Numbered from the stretch's first letter, positions 1 to 21,717 are shown. The stretch is 64,000 nt of DNA from Brienomyrus brachyistius (GCF_023856365.1 NC_064548.1:19702461-19766460); one strand, 5' to 3'. The notes: a model not told the origin generated them from the letters alone. Translations and numbers: made by a program.

Positions 1-968
1 CGCGCGTCTGATGTAAATGTAAAAATAGATGATGTACAATGCAGAAGTACAGTTCGCACATAAAGTCTCATCCATTTTGACACTGTTCTCCTAAGCATGT
101 GAAAATCCGTATGTCCCTGTCCACATTCATCAAGGGCTTCATGATGCCAGCAGCCAATCTGTCACTCCCACTCCCCTCTTCAGCCCAGCGTGTGCAGCTG
201 ACAGGACTGTAAATCATAATCAAACACGGCCATTTATTGCCTAATATTTCAGCCTTACCACAGAATAATGTGAATCTGTATGTTTATGACTTACGGAGCT
301 GCAGGGTGTATGTCAACTTAATTTGAATCCTCAGAAGAAATAGTGTGGTGCTAAGAAATGCATTTATTGGTGTCCGGAGAGGAAGTGTTACATTCTGATT
401 TACGCATTTATTTGTTTATTTAGCAAGAAGGCAAAAGAAGCTTCTGCCCCAGCTTTTTATTGCATAATTAGCTTTTTCTTAAAAGATAATATTCATTATA
501 ACCCAGGAAGAGAGAAACAATGTAAATAATCTTCCCAGACCTTTCCTGGGTTGAACCCCACCCGTTCTATTTGTTTGTTAAATTTCACCACTAGCTCATT
601 TAATTAATCAACCAAATTAGTGAATTAACTACATGAGGTATTGATTACTCAAGCAAGGTGTACAAGTCAGTGACTGTAAGGTTTTGAAATAGCTAATTTG
701 ACACAATACACAGATAAAGTCATAGTTTTCCACCAACATAACCACACACACACACACACAGAGGTTTGTAATTATATTTTGTGGGGACTCTCCATTCATT
801 TCTATGCGGAAAATCCTTAAGTAACCAAACTAAATATGAGAATTTTGGCATTTTTATTTTTTTGATTGCAGTCACAGATCATTGTGGGAACCTGAAAAAT
901 GTCAGAAAATCATGTTTTTATTACATTGTGGGGGAGACTTGGTCCTCACAATGTAATATAAACCTAAT

Positions 969-1039
<71 letters not shown>

Positions 1040-1516
1040 GTAACAGATATGTGACTCTGTGAGGAATTTGGAAAGAAAAAGACAAACATTGTTTATGGCT
1101 TTTCTCTTTTTTTGGGGCTGAACCAAATTAGCAACATGCGCACATCCAAACAATTTTCCTGGACATAATAAAGATGCGGTTTCAACAGGGTCGGAACAAA
1201 CGAACATCAATATGTCCGTTAGCTTGACTTGAATCCAAGCGCATGGGAAACAAAAGAAAAACACACAAATATAAATAACCAATGGAAACACGGAGGAGGT
1301 GTGAGAGAAATTATGTGAACCTATGCAGTCGTCTGACTCACAAGCCAGATATGTACCCCGCCCACATATGCTACTAACTTATTAGCTTTACAGTTAATCG
1401 ACTGTCGTTTCTTTCTTCTGTGATGAAACTGTACGATATCTTGTTGGTAAGAAAGCACAGGTCTGTGCTAATGTTTTTCCAGGTCTGACCGACTACCACT
1501 CACACTTTTCTCACAG
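1..1516. other. Non-coding sequence upstream of the first visible CHMP2B exon
   Basis: I see no coding exon here. It should lie in a CHMP2B intron, because the first visible exon begins at the ELEIKK motif and the N-terminal codons are missing. A (AC)n tract is the main landmark. Short reading frames across it are repeat translations. The 5' exons must lie to the left of the window. Confidence 0.6.
971..1030. repeat. (AC)30 microsatellite
   Basis: An uninterrupted AC dinucleotide tract of about 60 bp, followed by a short (AT)n run. Confidence 0.97.
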
Positions 1517-4500
1517 GAGCTAGAAATCAAGAAAATGGCCAAGACCGGTAACAAGGAGGCCTGCAAAATCCTCGCCAAGCAGCTGGTCCAGTTGAGGAAG
1601 CAGAAGAACCGAACCTATGCTGTCAGTTCTAAGGTCACGTCCATGTCTACGCAGACCAAGGTCCTAAATTCTCAGATGAAGATGGCAGGAGTTATGTCTA
1701 CGACAGCCAAAGTAAGAGACCCCTTTCCTTACTTCCTCTTCATTGATGTTTATTGACGTGCAATGTCTGATTCTGGTTTCTCAGGGAAAAGAGGACTGCC
1801 CCTGCAGCGATCTGCTTCTAAAGAATTTAAAAGAGTTAATGTAGTGGGATGTTTGATTGAATGGGAGATCTTTCTATAAGCATGCTTGGTGATTTTCCCT
1901 TATGGGGAGAGAATCGTAATTTACACAATAAAAAGAAACTTGAGATGACCCGTACATATTTCTGTTTATAGCAGATGCCACATTCTTGTTCTTCAGTTAC
2001 TGCTTTGTAGTAATGGCAAGAATAGACCTTTGGGAGATTGAAACGATTGAACCAATGAACAACTGAGCCTTGCTGAAAAATGGTTCCATAGTGACATCTA
2101 GTGGCCAAGTAACACTTCATAGAAACCAAAGCACTATGGCAGCATAGAAACCTTCAAAAACAGTACACAGGTGACTTTATGGGGCGGCACCTCTAGGACA
2201 TGGGTTCGAGTCTCCACCAGGGTTCCATGTGTGTGGAGTTTGCATGTTCTCCCCATGTCGTCGTGGGGTTTCCTCCGGGTACTCCGGTTTCCCCCCACAG
2301 TCCAAAAACATGCTGAGGCTAATCGTTGTCAGCAAATTACCCGTAGGTGTGCATGTGTGAGTGACTGGTGTGTGTGAGTGTGCCCTGCGATGGATTGGTG
2401 TCCCACTCTGGGCTGTGAGTCTAATTCTCCTCTTACTCAGAATTTCTCCTGCTTTAGAGAACAGTCACTCACAAGGCACTGAGGTTGCTGGAGGGGACAG
2501 AGATGTTTCCGTTAACTGACAGACTGGCTGAAACATTGCAGTGTCTTGTTCTGAAATCTAGGGGGGTCACATCTCCATAGAGCAGGATACAACTGAACCT
2601 CAGCATCAGCGGAGACACTGAATTGCTTTCGCTCACTCTGCCATAAGAATAATCTCAGAGGTTTTCTTCAGTATCTCGCTGGGACTGCAGATGTTGATGG
2701 CTGAAAATGACTTTCTTGTGTTTGTAAACTTACACAGATGGCAGCACAGTATTAGGGCGACCGCTTGTCCACCCTGTCTGGACTTCTGTTGGGTGTGGTG
2801 TCCTTCTTTTAGCCCCCCTTGTTCTCCTTTTCCCCCCCTCCTACCCAGCTCCTTGCCAACAACAAGTGCTACACTGGCCAATGGTGTGCTTGAAACGATT
2901 TTTCTATGGTATAATCTCGAGATAACAAGATAAATATCTGGACACACCATTCTAGGTGATCAAACACTAGACACGTTTGTAAGACTCTATTATATGATAA
3001 GCTGCGCGTGTCTCACGGAATTTTGATTCCCCCAGGAAAGTGGTACATGATTTATTTTGGTTGTCCATTTAATGGCCAGTTCTGCTAAGTACGCATCCAT
3101 GTTAACTGAGGCCGACATATATGAAGTCACATTTACAGCTTTTGCTTTCATCACCTCTATCATTACTGTGTACTTGCTCTTTTGGTATTGAGAACGGTCT
3201 GTCATCTTGGGGGCATTTCTGGATGGAAGGGTATAATTGGGGTGATGTTTTTGGAAAAAAAAAATCAGAAAACCTCATCTTGCACAATAGAAAATGGTTA
3301 TGAGTCCTTTACAATGAGTCCCACAAGAGCCTGATCTATCTCCTTTTGCCTTTCTGTCAGGAAACAAGAAATAATCAAATATTAAACAAATATTAATCGT
3401 GACTTTCTTTTCCTGAACCATTTCGAAGTACGACAGACCTGGGCTGTTTCCAGCTCCTTCCGTGTTATAAATACTGAATGTTCACGAGAAATGAAGATGA
3501 AATGCCTGCAATGAACACAGTAGCAGACAGAGCGACATGTCTGAGGTGCTGTTGCGAACTAGCTTGCTGTATGGAGCATTTGACTAATTATACTCTCCTT
3601 CAGACTATGCAGACAGTCAATAAGAAAATGGACCCAAGTAAGACCTTGCAGACAATGCAGGAATTCCAGAAGGAAAACCAGAAGATGGAGATGACAGAAG
3701 AAATGAGTAAGAATGTCAGAGTACTGCATCAGCACTGCCAGGAGGGGTGGCGAGCTTCAAGGACCTGTGGACTAATATCTCCTTGTCCACTTGTTTCCTC
3801 TTACTTTGCCAATATGTTTGATATATATTCTTTGAGATCATAGTGAAGGATTAACTACAAACGTCTAGTAACTACAGGCCACAGTATCTATTGTGATTCT
3901 GTTGATATTTCGATAAGAAAATAGTCTCCGTAGCTAATGAAATTATGAATTTTGATAATGATTTTGTCATTGTTTAATATTTTTTTTAGTCAATAATACC
4001 CTGGATGAGATTTTTGATGAGTCCAGTGATGAAGAGGAATCTCAGGAGATCGTGAACCAAGTGCTGGATGAAATTGGAATCGAGATCTCAGGAAAGGTGA
4101 GAGAACCTGTTCCTAAGTTCCACCATTTTCTTAGACGCTAATTTATCACCTCCTGTTGGCATTTTGCTCTCTCGCTTTTAGGTTGTTGTTCAGAGCCATA
4201 GTCAAATCTTGACTTGTGGACCCAGCTGATTCTTGGTATTTGATAGAAATGACATATTTAGTTATGAGACCTGGCGAGTATCTGCAGTCTGACACAAAGT
4301 GACAAAAGGATAGTCGTCGCATTGAGTCGCATTTCAGCTGCACTGTTTCTCGATCAGCACAAACTGCTATTCTTACCTTAGCAATGAAGCCCAGTGAGGA
4401 TGTAGTGAACAGTAGTTCTTCACAGTAGATTCTTTGGTTCTAGCTCCCGTTGGAATGTTTTTTAGAAACAAAATACAAAAAAATAAGGGAAATACCTCTT

Positions 4501-5125
4501 CTAAAAGTTTTTCTTAATTGCTTAAGCACAATCCTTGAATGTCAGTATTTGCGTAATTATTATCTGTATTTGTGTAATTTTTATGCATTATGCGTAACCC
4601 TCCACATCAACATTACATTTATTCACAGCATTGTAAGCATTTCCTATTGCGATCAAAACAAAAGGAAGCAAATTATGAGATTGCAAAAGTACAGTTGTCT
4701 CTGACTGACCCAGTTGTGCAGCCGTTGGCCTTATCTTTTGGGGTTGATTTTATTGGTATCAATAAGAAATGAGCTAAAGAAACACATTTTCAGGATCACC
4801 TGTCATACTGGCACTATTCTTTAGCATATTTATGGTCGTACCTGGTTTAAACAGGAATAACTGGATATTTAAATTCATGACATAGTGTTGAATTGATGTG
4901 ATTTTTAAACATTTTGAATAAGTAATGGACTTTTGCAGGTGAAATTGTGGCTAAACATGACAAAAACTACAATGTGCACCAGTCAAAAAGCTTACCGTTT
5001 ATTTTCTACAGCTGGCAAGGGCTCCCTCTGCTGGACACAACGTTCCACTCCCTTCCACCTCCAATGTACTTCCTATTTCAGATGAGGACATCGAGAGGCA
5101 GCTCAAGACCCTTGGAATGGACTAA
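1517..5125 (+). CDS. chmp2b: CHMP2B, charged multivesicular body protein 2b (5' exons outside window)
   Basis: CHMP2B is an ESCRT-III subunit that polymerises on endosomal and other membranes for scission and recruits VPS4. Four coding exons are visible: 1517-1711, 3604-3706, 3990-4096 and 5012-5125. All have GT-AG borders and compatible phases (0, 1, 0), and together they encode 172 residues. Exon one starts with ELEIKKMAKTGNKEACK and runs through the helix 2 region (AVSSKVTSMSTQTKV). The second carries VNKKMDPSKTLQTMQEF. The third holds the acidic DEIFDESSDEEESQEIVNQ. The last ends DEDIERQLKTLGMD-stop, a MIT-interacting motif of the kind that binds VPS4. From memory of human CHMP2B (213 aa), about 42 N-terminal residues are missing and must lie upstream of the window. 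No frameshift is seen. AATAAA at 5619-5624 could serve polyadenylation. Confidence 0.95.
2171..2430 (+). mobile_element. tRNA-derived SINE copy, head partly deleted
   Basis: This copy shares its body with the repeats at 11136-11497, 40011-40243 and 53428-53660. The B-box-like GGGTTCGAGTCTCC is followed by the CATGTTCTCCCCATGTCG segment and the run of Cs before AGTCCAAAAACATGCTG. The A-box part of the head is missing, as GGGGCGGCA runs almost directly into CCTCTAGGACATGGG. It lies in a CHMP2B intron. Confidence 0.75.
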
Positions 5126-5618
5126 ACGCCACCTGCCCAAGTCACTTCTTGGTGACTAAGCGTGGAGTGTAAAATCTAATTGATTGTTTTTGCTTCAGGG
5201 ACCTAATTTTTTATAATTTTTTTCTTTTTTTAGGTTTCCTCAACATATTGACTCAAGATAGTTATTGAAAGACTTTCCTAACTACATGGAAAACTACTTT
5301 TCTGTTGGCTCAGGCAAAGATGGTTGATACTCAGAAAAAGGGAACTGGAATTACAGACATTTGGAATGGAGTTCATTGTACTTTGTAAAAAGTACAGATT
5401 AACGGTGTCCAAGTGGTTCTTCCTCCAAGTGGTAGGTTATTATAGAGAGAAACATGAATCATGTTTGATTGGAGTTTTTCATTGGAGATCCGGAATTCCA
5501 GTTATGCATTTTCAAATTTTAATAGTCTTGTACTAGACTGCATGAATATAAAATAGGTTAGGATTATACTGTAGATTATACTGTAAATTTGGTCCATGGG
5601 GACTGGGGAATTTTATTT

Positions 5619-5624
5619 AATAAA
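5619..5624 (+). promoter_or_regulatory. Candidate CHMP2B polyadenylation signal
   Basis: An AATAAA hexamer about 490 bp after the CHMP2B stop codon. An ATTAAA at 5761-5766 is an alternative. It is assigned by motif and position only. Confidence 0.45.
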
Positions 5625-6247
5625 ATGTCTGGGATCCATACTATGAAGGCTGGTGAAGTTTTTTGGATATTATTTTTGTTTGATTATTTATGCTGTATAC
5701 TTTTCTATCAGCACCACTGAAAAATCTTTACCTTTACTATGCAGTTCCCAGTGATTACTCATTAAAGCACTGTATAGTAAATGAAACACGTGTGTATTTT
5801 TAACTGTGACTGGGACTGTGACTGACACTGGAAGTGGAAGAAACAAGAAGAATTTAAACAGCTTTTTCTGTTTCAGTATGGAAATGCAGACGCACCCTCT
5901 TTAATTTCATTGTTAATTATTAAACTAAATTAGGACAAATAAAAAGTGCAATTTTTATGAACAGCTACCCTGTTTTCATATTGCTGGATATCGCCACATA
6001 TAAATCCACCAGCAACCTAAAACAGGCATGACAGGTGGAATATCTTACCAAAAAATAATGCAGTTTTCAGAGGGAAAAAAAAGTCTTATGGGAAGACCTG
6101 ACCCTTGACCAGTCTGCCTGTGTCAACAATACCAGCGATAATATTGCGAAGACAAGGTTAAGTACAGCAGATCGAAAAGACTGAGACTATTTATTGCATT
6201 TAATAAGAGAAGGTTAACTCATTGCCGTTAGTCTGTTATCACAAAAA

Positions 6248-15007
<8,760 letters not shown>

Positions 15008-15172
15008 ATGGAAACGAAGTCACAGGATTTTTCCCGATAAAAAGACTATAACTCTAAACCCAGACCAAATTTTTCTCTGTTTTTAAATACCCAGGAATGT
15101 GGACATTAATTATAAAGGGTGGCTTGTGGCAATATTCTATATAAATGTCATTTAAATAATTATTTAAATTAT

Positions 15173-15178
15173 AATAAA
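15173..15178 (+). promoter_or_regulatory. Candidate ETNPPL polyadenylation signal
   Basis: AATAAA about 165 bp downstream of the ETNPPL stop codon. It is assigned by position only. Confidence 0.45.
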
Positions 15179-15601
15179 AATTGTCATTTAAAAGACTTTT
15201 TAAAAATATGCCATTTAAATGATACCAGTAACCATTAAAACTATCGCAAAGTTACCCATCAAAGTCAGTGGTTACGCTTAAAACTAAACCTAACATCTGA
15301 TTTGTTACATTGCGCAATAAGTCACAACAGATAGAATTTAGTTTACTAGGTGAGATCTAATTCATAACCACGTTTTGTCTGTTCTGTCCTGAAATGGCCT
15401 GAAATTCTGCACAGTGCGCAGGGTCCATCTGCTCCAAGATGTCCAGCCTACCACCTTCACCTTCCACAGACGGTATTCAAGATAGTCTGTGGCCATGAAT
15501 TACCATCCGTCTATGTCCAGCACCCTCCCGACTGTCTTGTACAGGCCGCATGATGTTAAAAGTGAATAGAGATTTAAGAGATGTTAACAGGATGATCAAG
15601 C

Positions 15602-15641
15602 GAATGAATGAATGAATGAATGAATGAATGAATGAATGAAA
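15602..15641. repeat. (AATG)10 microsatellite
   Basis: Ten perfect tandem AATG units. Confidence 0.97.
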
Positions 15642-16933
15642 GGCAAGCTGAAGCACAGGGCCACAGGCATGTAAAGAAAAGTCGGTGGGAGCAGTAAGTT
15701 CTTTATGTAATTATCCTACTATTGCAGACAAGCAGGCAGGACATGCAGGCCAAAGCAACCTAGACTGCCAGCACCACGGACAATAAGACTAAGACTTTTT
15801 TGGTTCAGCTTGGGCTGCTCACCTTATCCTACTTCAGCATGATTTTTTAGGGCTAACAAAGATGAATAGTAATAACAACAACAATAAATATGCAGTTTGT
15901 ATAATATACATTTGGCAGATTTGTGTGCACATAACTTGATTTCATTTATTGAAAAATATATTTAGACAGACCTGACGTCTCAGCCTCTAGGCCAGGAGCT
16001 CTGCATCTGAGGGCTCTGACAAACACGAATGGGAAATATCTGAGTATATAAGTCTGAATAGAAGAACAGTGGAGTTCTTATACTGTATTTAAAGCTCACC
16101 AGGAGCTGTGGCGGGCATGACCTTAGAGGAGCCCGGAACAGCAAGGGGGACCTCGAAGAGCACAGAGCTGGGCAGTGTCTGCTGTGCATCCTTCCAGGAA
16201 GTACGTCTTCAGCACTTCCATTTTGGTGCCTTGTACGGCTGCTCCCTAATTCACTGGACATAGCTGGATGACAGACAGGGTACCAGAGAGGGAGGGAGGG
16301 GGGCAGTGCCCACTAACACAAAATGCAGTGTCCACATATCCGGAAAACAAGACACAGAAAATTATGGAATTCCTCTTTGATTCTACATGAGATGGACTCG
16401 CAGTCCATGCACAACAGCGTTGCTCCTTACAGTGTGACCAACTAGCTGAATGTATCAGAAAAACAAAAATAGGTTTTAAAAACCCTCTGCAATGCTTTGA
16501 ATGGGAAGGAAAATATAAATGGAGTAAAACAGGGTCTAGAAAACCGAAAGCTCCTTAAGAATTGTAGGCCTGTGCTATGATTGCCAGTTTGTCTCTCTCA
16601 CAAGGCCTGAAGCCTCAGCACGACGTCTTCGCTCTGAAAGCTCTATTCACTGGCCTCCCCCTGCAGCAGAAAATATAGATGTTGCATGACAGCCCCACCC
16701 CAGTCTTTTTTTGGTTCAGTGCCTTTCTGTGCTTTATTCTGGGGTGAATGAATAACGTTGAAAGGTCATTATTAGCAAACGCAATACCTGCCCCCTGGGG
16801 TACATTTTGCGTACATGCTGGAACTGCATACACTATTACTGTGGTAGGTTGAAGTTGAGTCAATCAAACAAGTTTATTTACAGAAAAATACACGAAGGCT
16901 CAATATTTAGCGAATGTGAGTGTAAAAGTATAG

Positions 16934-17115
16934 CAGGGGTCTCAACTCCGGTCCTGGGGAGCTACTATCCAGTAGGTTTTCTATCCTACCTGGCTGCTGA
17001 TGAACCTCACCTGTTCTCAGGTAAATACCAGGAGCAGGTGTGGCTCATCAGAACCCAGGTAGGATAGAAAACTTACTGGATAGTAACTCTCCAGGACCGG
17101 AGTTGGAGACCCCTG
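16934..17115. mobile_element. Fold-back hAT-type MITE with 8-bp target duplication
   Basis: The element begins CAGGGGTCTCAACTCCGG and ends with its near-complement CCGGAGTTGGAGACCCCTG. The arms pair almost throughout (TACTATCCAGTAGG against its complement). It is flanked on both sides by AAGTATAG (16926-16933 and 17116-17123). The CAGGGG terminus and 8-bp duplication fit the hAT superfamily. It has no coding capacity. Confidence 0.9.
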
Positions 17116-17459
17116 AAGTATAGTATAGTATTAAAAGAATATGTATTAAAATACATACAGCACTTATTCTAGATGTTTTTATAGCACATGGTACAGGGAC
17201 ATGGCTATGAAAAATCACCCTTTCAGTTAACTTGTGACCTGATTCATAACCATGAACAAATAACAGCAAAGGACAGTCACAACTCTTCATTGCCCTACTC
17301 TCTAACAGCCAAATGGGGGCAGCAAAGAGACAGTATGGACTCATTCTCCAGTCTAAGATGGATTCCGCTGATGTAAAAATCTTGTCATGCACTAGAGTAC
17401 AGTACCAATTTGCAAACTGATATTTGGAGAAGAAAGCATACAGATGATACTTTCTTTGA

Positions 17460-17785
17460 TAGTTATGGGTTATTTAGCAGATGCCTTTTTATCCAAAGCC
17501 AGAGATGGTCATTTCAGGTCCAGAAAGTCACTCGCAGAGTATTCAGCTAGTTATCTGAAACAAAATTTTGGTTTGGTTTTTTACTTTCTGGACCTGAAAT
17601 TTCCACCTCTGTCCAAAGCATTGCACAGTTTTGAGGAATTAGGGTCAGCTGGTCTTTGGAGCAAATGGGTGCTAAGGGCCTCGTTCAGGCACTCAATGGT
17701 GACATCAGCCTACCAACCGCACAATTTGAACCAGTGAGCTTCCGATCACAGGCAGACGATCCTAATCCATTCAGCCACACAGCCA
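17460..17785 (-). mobile_element. tRNA-derived SINE carrying a nested MITE
   Basis: On the minus strand the head contains an A-box-like TGGCTGAATGGATTAGG and a B-box-like GGTTCAAATTG. The 3' end reads GGATAAAAAGGCATCTGCTA, then AATAACC, the tail typical of a widespread fish SINE. The element is interrupted by the MITE at 17500-17611. Confidence 0.75.
17500..17611. mobile_element. hAT-type MITE nested in a SINE, 8-bp target duplication
   Basis: The termini CAGAGATGG and CCACCTCTG are inverted repeats. The subterminal ATTTCAGGTCCAGAAAGT pairs with ACTTTCTGGACCTGAAAT. The insertion is flanked by TCCAAAGC at 17492-17499 and 17612-17619. It belongs to the same family as the element at 35605-35769 but is internally shorter. 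Confidence 0.9.
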
Positions 17786-18579
17786 ACAACTCAGTGTGAC
17801 AGATGGGAAGCAGAGAAGCGCCTGTCATATACTGTAACAATGTCCAGGCCAAGGCCAAGACTACCTACACTACAGGTCAGAAGACTGGGCCCACCCTTTG
17901 ACTTTAAAAAAAAAAAAAAAACGATACACTGCTTTTTCAAAAAAAAATTTTACAAGAAAATATTAGTATTACTTAAAACAAATGTGATGTGTTTTGAAGT
18001 GCCTAAGTATGGGTTTCATCAAGATAACCGCCCTTGCCTTTATCACAGCAGCACCGATTCACAGCATCCTTTCCAGATATGTCTGGAAATTACTTGTGTC
18101 CAAACCCTCCCAGCACCTTCTCAAGCATGCAAGCAGTTTGGTCTCATTTGCCGGACGCTCATTTTAAACTTGTTGGTCCAACTCTGAGCCAAAACACAGA
18201 CAATCCATCTCCCTGTCCTGTGATTTTCGTGAAAACTTTATTAAAGACAAACATTACAGAATCTACAGAATATGGCTACTGATTGTAGTCAAAACCCACA
18301 GAGACAGTAAGAAGAACATGCCTGTGTTGACACTTTGTACATTGTCGCTCATCACTTATGTGGAGAGGTGATACTGCATTCTGGGATCTCTGGCAGCGTT
18401 TATTCTCAGGCCTGCAGTTCAGTGGGCCAGGCAGGTGTGGTCCCCGTAGTGCCTCGACCATTCAGCCTCAGCCTTCATGATCTTCATCTTCCTCTCTTGC
18501 CATGTCCTCACTGGCCTGTGAACAGCAGGCTGGCTTGTACCCAACCCAGCTTTCTCATGGTAAATTTCATTTCTATATA
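17786..18579. other. Intergenic sequence, no supported gene
   Basis: Open frames on both strands here lack recognisable domains and splice partners. A poly-A run lies at about 17907-17922. I cannot support a coding call. Confidence 0.5.
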
Positions 18580-19734
18580 CACTATATGTATAAGTATTGC
18601 GACACACCTCTCAGGTGTTTTTATTGAGATGCATTGCCACAAGGATTGTAAAATAAAGCATCTAGCCATGCAGTCAGGTTTACAAACATCTGTCAAAGAA
18701 CAGGTCATTCTGAAGAGCTCAGTGAATTCAAGCAGGGTCCTGTCCTAGGGATGCCACTTGTGCAATAATTCAATTTGTGAAATTTCTTCCCTGTTAGATA
18801 TTCCACGGTCAACTGTAAGTGATATTATAGCAAAGTGGAAGTGTTTAGGAACAGCAGAAACTCAGGCATGAAGTGGCAGACCGCAGAAAGTAACAGAGCG
18901 GGGTGGCCAAGTGCTAAGCCGTGTAGTGCGTAAAAGTCGCCAATTTTCCGTTGACTCAATAACTGAGTTCCAAACTTCCTCTGGCCTTAACCCCAGCACA
19001 AAAACTGTGCTCCGGGAACTTCAAGAAATGGGCTTCCATGGCTGAGTAACTGCATGCAAGCCTGATATCACCAAGTGCAATGCCAAGCAATGATGGTGAG
19101 GTATACGGCACACTGGCACTGGACTCTGGTGCAAGGAAAATGTGTTCTGAGGAGTGACTAGTCACACTTCTCTGGCTGGCAGCTTGATGGACAAGCCTGA
19201 GTTTGACAGATGCCAGGAGAGCGTTACCTGCCTCACTGCATTGTGCCAAAAGTAGATTGATAGGGGATGAATAATGGTATGGGCTTGTTTTTCAGGGGTT
19301 GGGATAGACCCCTTTTTCAGTGAAGGGAACTCTTAATGCTTCAGCACGCCAAGATATTTTGTGCAACTCTATGCTTCCAACTTTGTGGTAACAGTTTGGG
19401 GAAGGCCCTTGACTGTTCCACCATGACTGTGCCCCAGTGCACAAGGCAAGGCCCGTAAAGATATGGTTGGATGAGTTTGGTGTGGAAAAACATGACTGGC
19501 TCACACAGAGCCCTGACCTCAACCCGTCAAACACCTTTGTGATGAACTAGAACGGAGGTCGCGAGCCAGGTCTTAACGTCCAACATCAGTGCCTGACCTC
19601 ACAAACTTTCTTCTGGGTGAATGGGCAAAAAATCCCACAGACACAATCCATGAACTTTTTGGGAAGTCTTCCCAGAAGAGTGATAACTGTTATACATGAA
19701 AAGGGAGGACTAACTCCGTATTGATGACCCAATA
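18580..19734 (+). pseudogene. Decayed Tc1-like DNA transposon
   Basis: The left end follows a TA dinucleotide and reads CACTATATGTATAAGTATTG, the classic fish Tc1 terminal repeat with a few changes. A transposase relic can be read in pieces. The helix-turn-helix part resembles IPRSTVSDIIAKWK, followed by SGRPQKVTERGGQVLSRVVR. Later DDE-domain pieces are split by stops and frameshifts. The right end (CCGTATTGATGACCCAATA) matches the inner right terminal repeat but is truncated. No functional transposase can be encoded. Confidence 0.85.
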
Positions 19735-20250
19735 AGAGATGTCTCCGCAGTGCGGAGTAACTTACGCTGATGGAGGTCTGCGGGGAGGAGGAGGCGAGAG
19801 ACCTCACTGCCACACTGGGCTCCCCAGCCGCTCCGGCTTTGCTGCAGCCGGACCTCCTTAGCTGCAGCCGCTGGGCTAAAGAACATCATACGGAGTGCGG
19901 GGGCTGACAGTGGCGGCCATTTACAAGCAGAAACAAGCAGACAGACTACAGCTGGGACGTTTCTTCACATTTCTGCACTTCCATATTCAGTTTTACCCTA
20001 AACTCAAAGATTTGTTTTAAATGTATCTTTTTTGCTTCATGGTAAGGTTATAGGGCTATACGCGTAAGTTGTGAATATATTCAGAAAATGTGATCTGATC
20101 GAAACACTCAGCATTCAGCTCAAGTATCCTTAATTACTTGTTCATTAGTCTCCAGGATCGCGATCGGGAATCCTTGTTTTGGTTTTTGGGCATTTCTCTG
20201 ACAATCATTCAGAGGGCATTATCACTTCCCATAGAAATTAACTAATTTCT
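19735..20250. other. Intergenic, locally GC-rich stretch
   Basis: A GC-rich block at about 19740-19920 (repeated GCTGCAGCCG-type words) lies directly after the Tc1 relic. I see no open frame with known domains there. It could be a promoter or the remnant of another repeat. Confidence 0.35.
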
Positions 20251-21143
20251 TCAGTTCTGCTTCAGAATAGATGAGAATTGCATCAAGTCATGCCAGGAAA
20301 GAGGCAGCTTACTGTGCTTCCTTGAATGGTCCACAGCCTTGTAGCCCCCGAGCATGGCAAATGGGTGGTGGGACAGCGTGAACGGGTGCACGATTGTGCT
20401 CTGTACAGGTAATATCGGAACAAACTGTCATTTTTGTCACCTTTACTGATGTCACTATCTGAGGGCAGGTTGCGCACCACATACTTCAGACCAATGACTA
20501 CGTCAGTAATGGAGACTCCCCACAAACATTCTAGTGAAAAGAGATGAAAATTCCCATGATGCATCTGTAGTTTCAGCTTATGCACTTCAGCCATTACAGC
20601 CAGTCTTATGAACAGCCTTCCAGAGAGAAATGCAGGATACTCAACACCAAGATCAAATTCCATTGTTTCCACTGCTATCCCGTTTCACCCCGTTATCCAG
20701 ATGAGTGTCTGTGCATGTTATTTGAGTGTGTCGTTACGCTCACTTGACATCTTTAGTGATTAGGGAGGGCAATTTGGTGAAAAGAGACATAATATAGAGG
20801 TGAGCTCCTCCGGTCAGGGCCTACCTTGGTGTGAAGTTGCTGATAAGCCGTGGACGGTTTGCAGTTGTATAAGGACAGCAGCTCCTCCACAGGCAGATTC
20901 CTCTGGAATGCAACATAAGATGGTTCAAAGAATTTAAGTTGAGGGATGAGTTTACTGTCTAGTGACTGTCTCATCAAATGGACATATGGACTTTGTCTTC
21001 ACCTGCTTCTTGAGCATAAATACCAACAAGCTGTGTTAAAACTTCCAGTCAGAGGCACAGCATCCTAACCTGCTGAACTACAGGTTGAAAATTGTTGGTG
21101 CCTGAACAATACATTTCCACTTGTTTTGAGCCTGTCAGAAACT

Positions 21144-21245
21144 CCAGGTAAGAGGATTATGTTCTGCTTACTGATGGCCAGAACTTCATGAACCATTTGC
21201 TGTAGTGGGTTCAAAAAATGCTGCAAATGGCTCATGAGGTGTCCT
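21144..21245. mobile_element. Degenerate palindromic MITE copy
   Basis: CTTCATGAACCATTTGCTGT on the left pairs with TGCTGCAAATGGCTCATGAG on the right. The left arm matches the start of the element at 21718, so it appears to be a shorter, older copy of that family. Confidence 0.5.
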
Positions 21246-21522
21246 TTTGATTATCGCTAGTTCTGTTCTTTATGTAAAAGAATGATTAATGAATCAATCA
21301 CAGCCAGCTAGGGGAGTTCTCTCTTGGTTACAGACACCACAAGATCCCTTAGAGCACAGTCCGACACCACTTACCAGGAGCATCCCTGCAAAGGAGGACA
21401 GTATCATGGCTTCTTGCTCCAAATGGGTGGGGTCCTGGCCACGCCCAGGCCTGCTTGTTCCCCTGGGTGATGAGATTCCAGATATGAAATAATGAAAGTG
21501 AACACAGGATGGGGAAGCCTGG

Positions 21523-21688
21523 GGCCTGTACTACGGAGCGGGGTTACTGGCTTATTGGATAACTTGTCGGATTTAAGGTAGTCTGGGCAAAATGTAAGTG
21601 AAAAAACATGAAGTCCATTTAAACTGTGGCACCTTAAATCTGACAAGTTACCACGATAAGCCAGTACTGCTGCTTCGTAGTACAGGCC
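21523..21688. mobile_element. Palindromic MITE (GGCCTGTACTACG termini)
   Basis: The left end GGCCTGTACTACGGAGC pairs with GCTTCGTAGTACAGGCC on the right. Inner arms around ACTTGTCGGATTTAAGGTAG and CTACCTT-like complements follow. The core TAGTCTGGGCAAAATGTAAG is shared with the elements at 7342 and 13562. No coding capacity. Confidence 0.8.
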
Positions 21689-21717
21689 ACTGGTTCTTGA
21701 AAATTAATGATGGAGAA

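Larger units (their letters stand above)
15008..16933. other. ETNPPL 3' UTR and intergenic sequence
   Basis: No supported gene. It contains the probable 3' UTR and an (AATG)10 microsatellite at 15602-15641. The reading frames here have no recognisable domains. Confidence 0.6.

Noticed and set aside
781..1291. Opposing frames with poly-Thr-His and poly-Val-Cys
   Set aside because: They arise from the (AC)30 tract.
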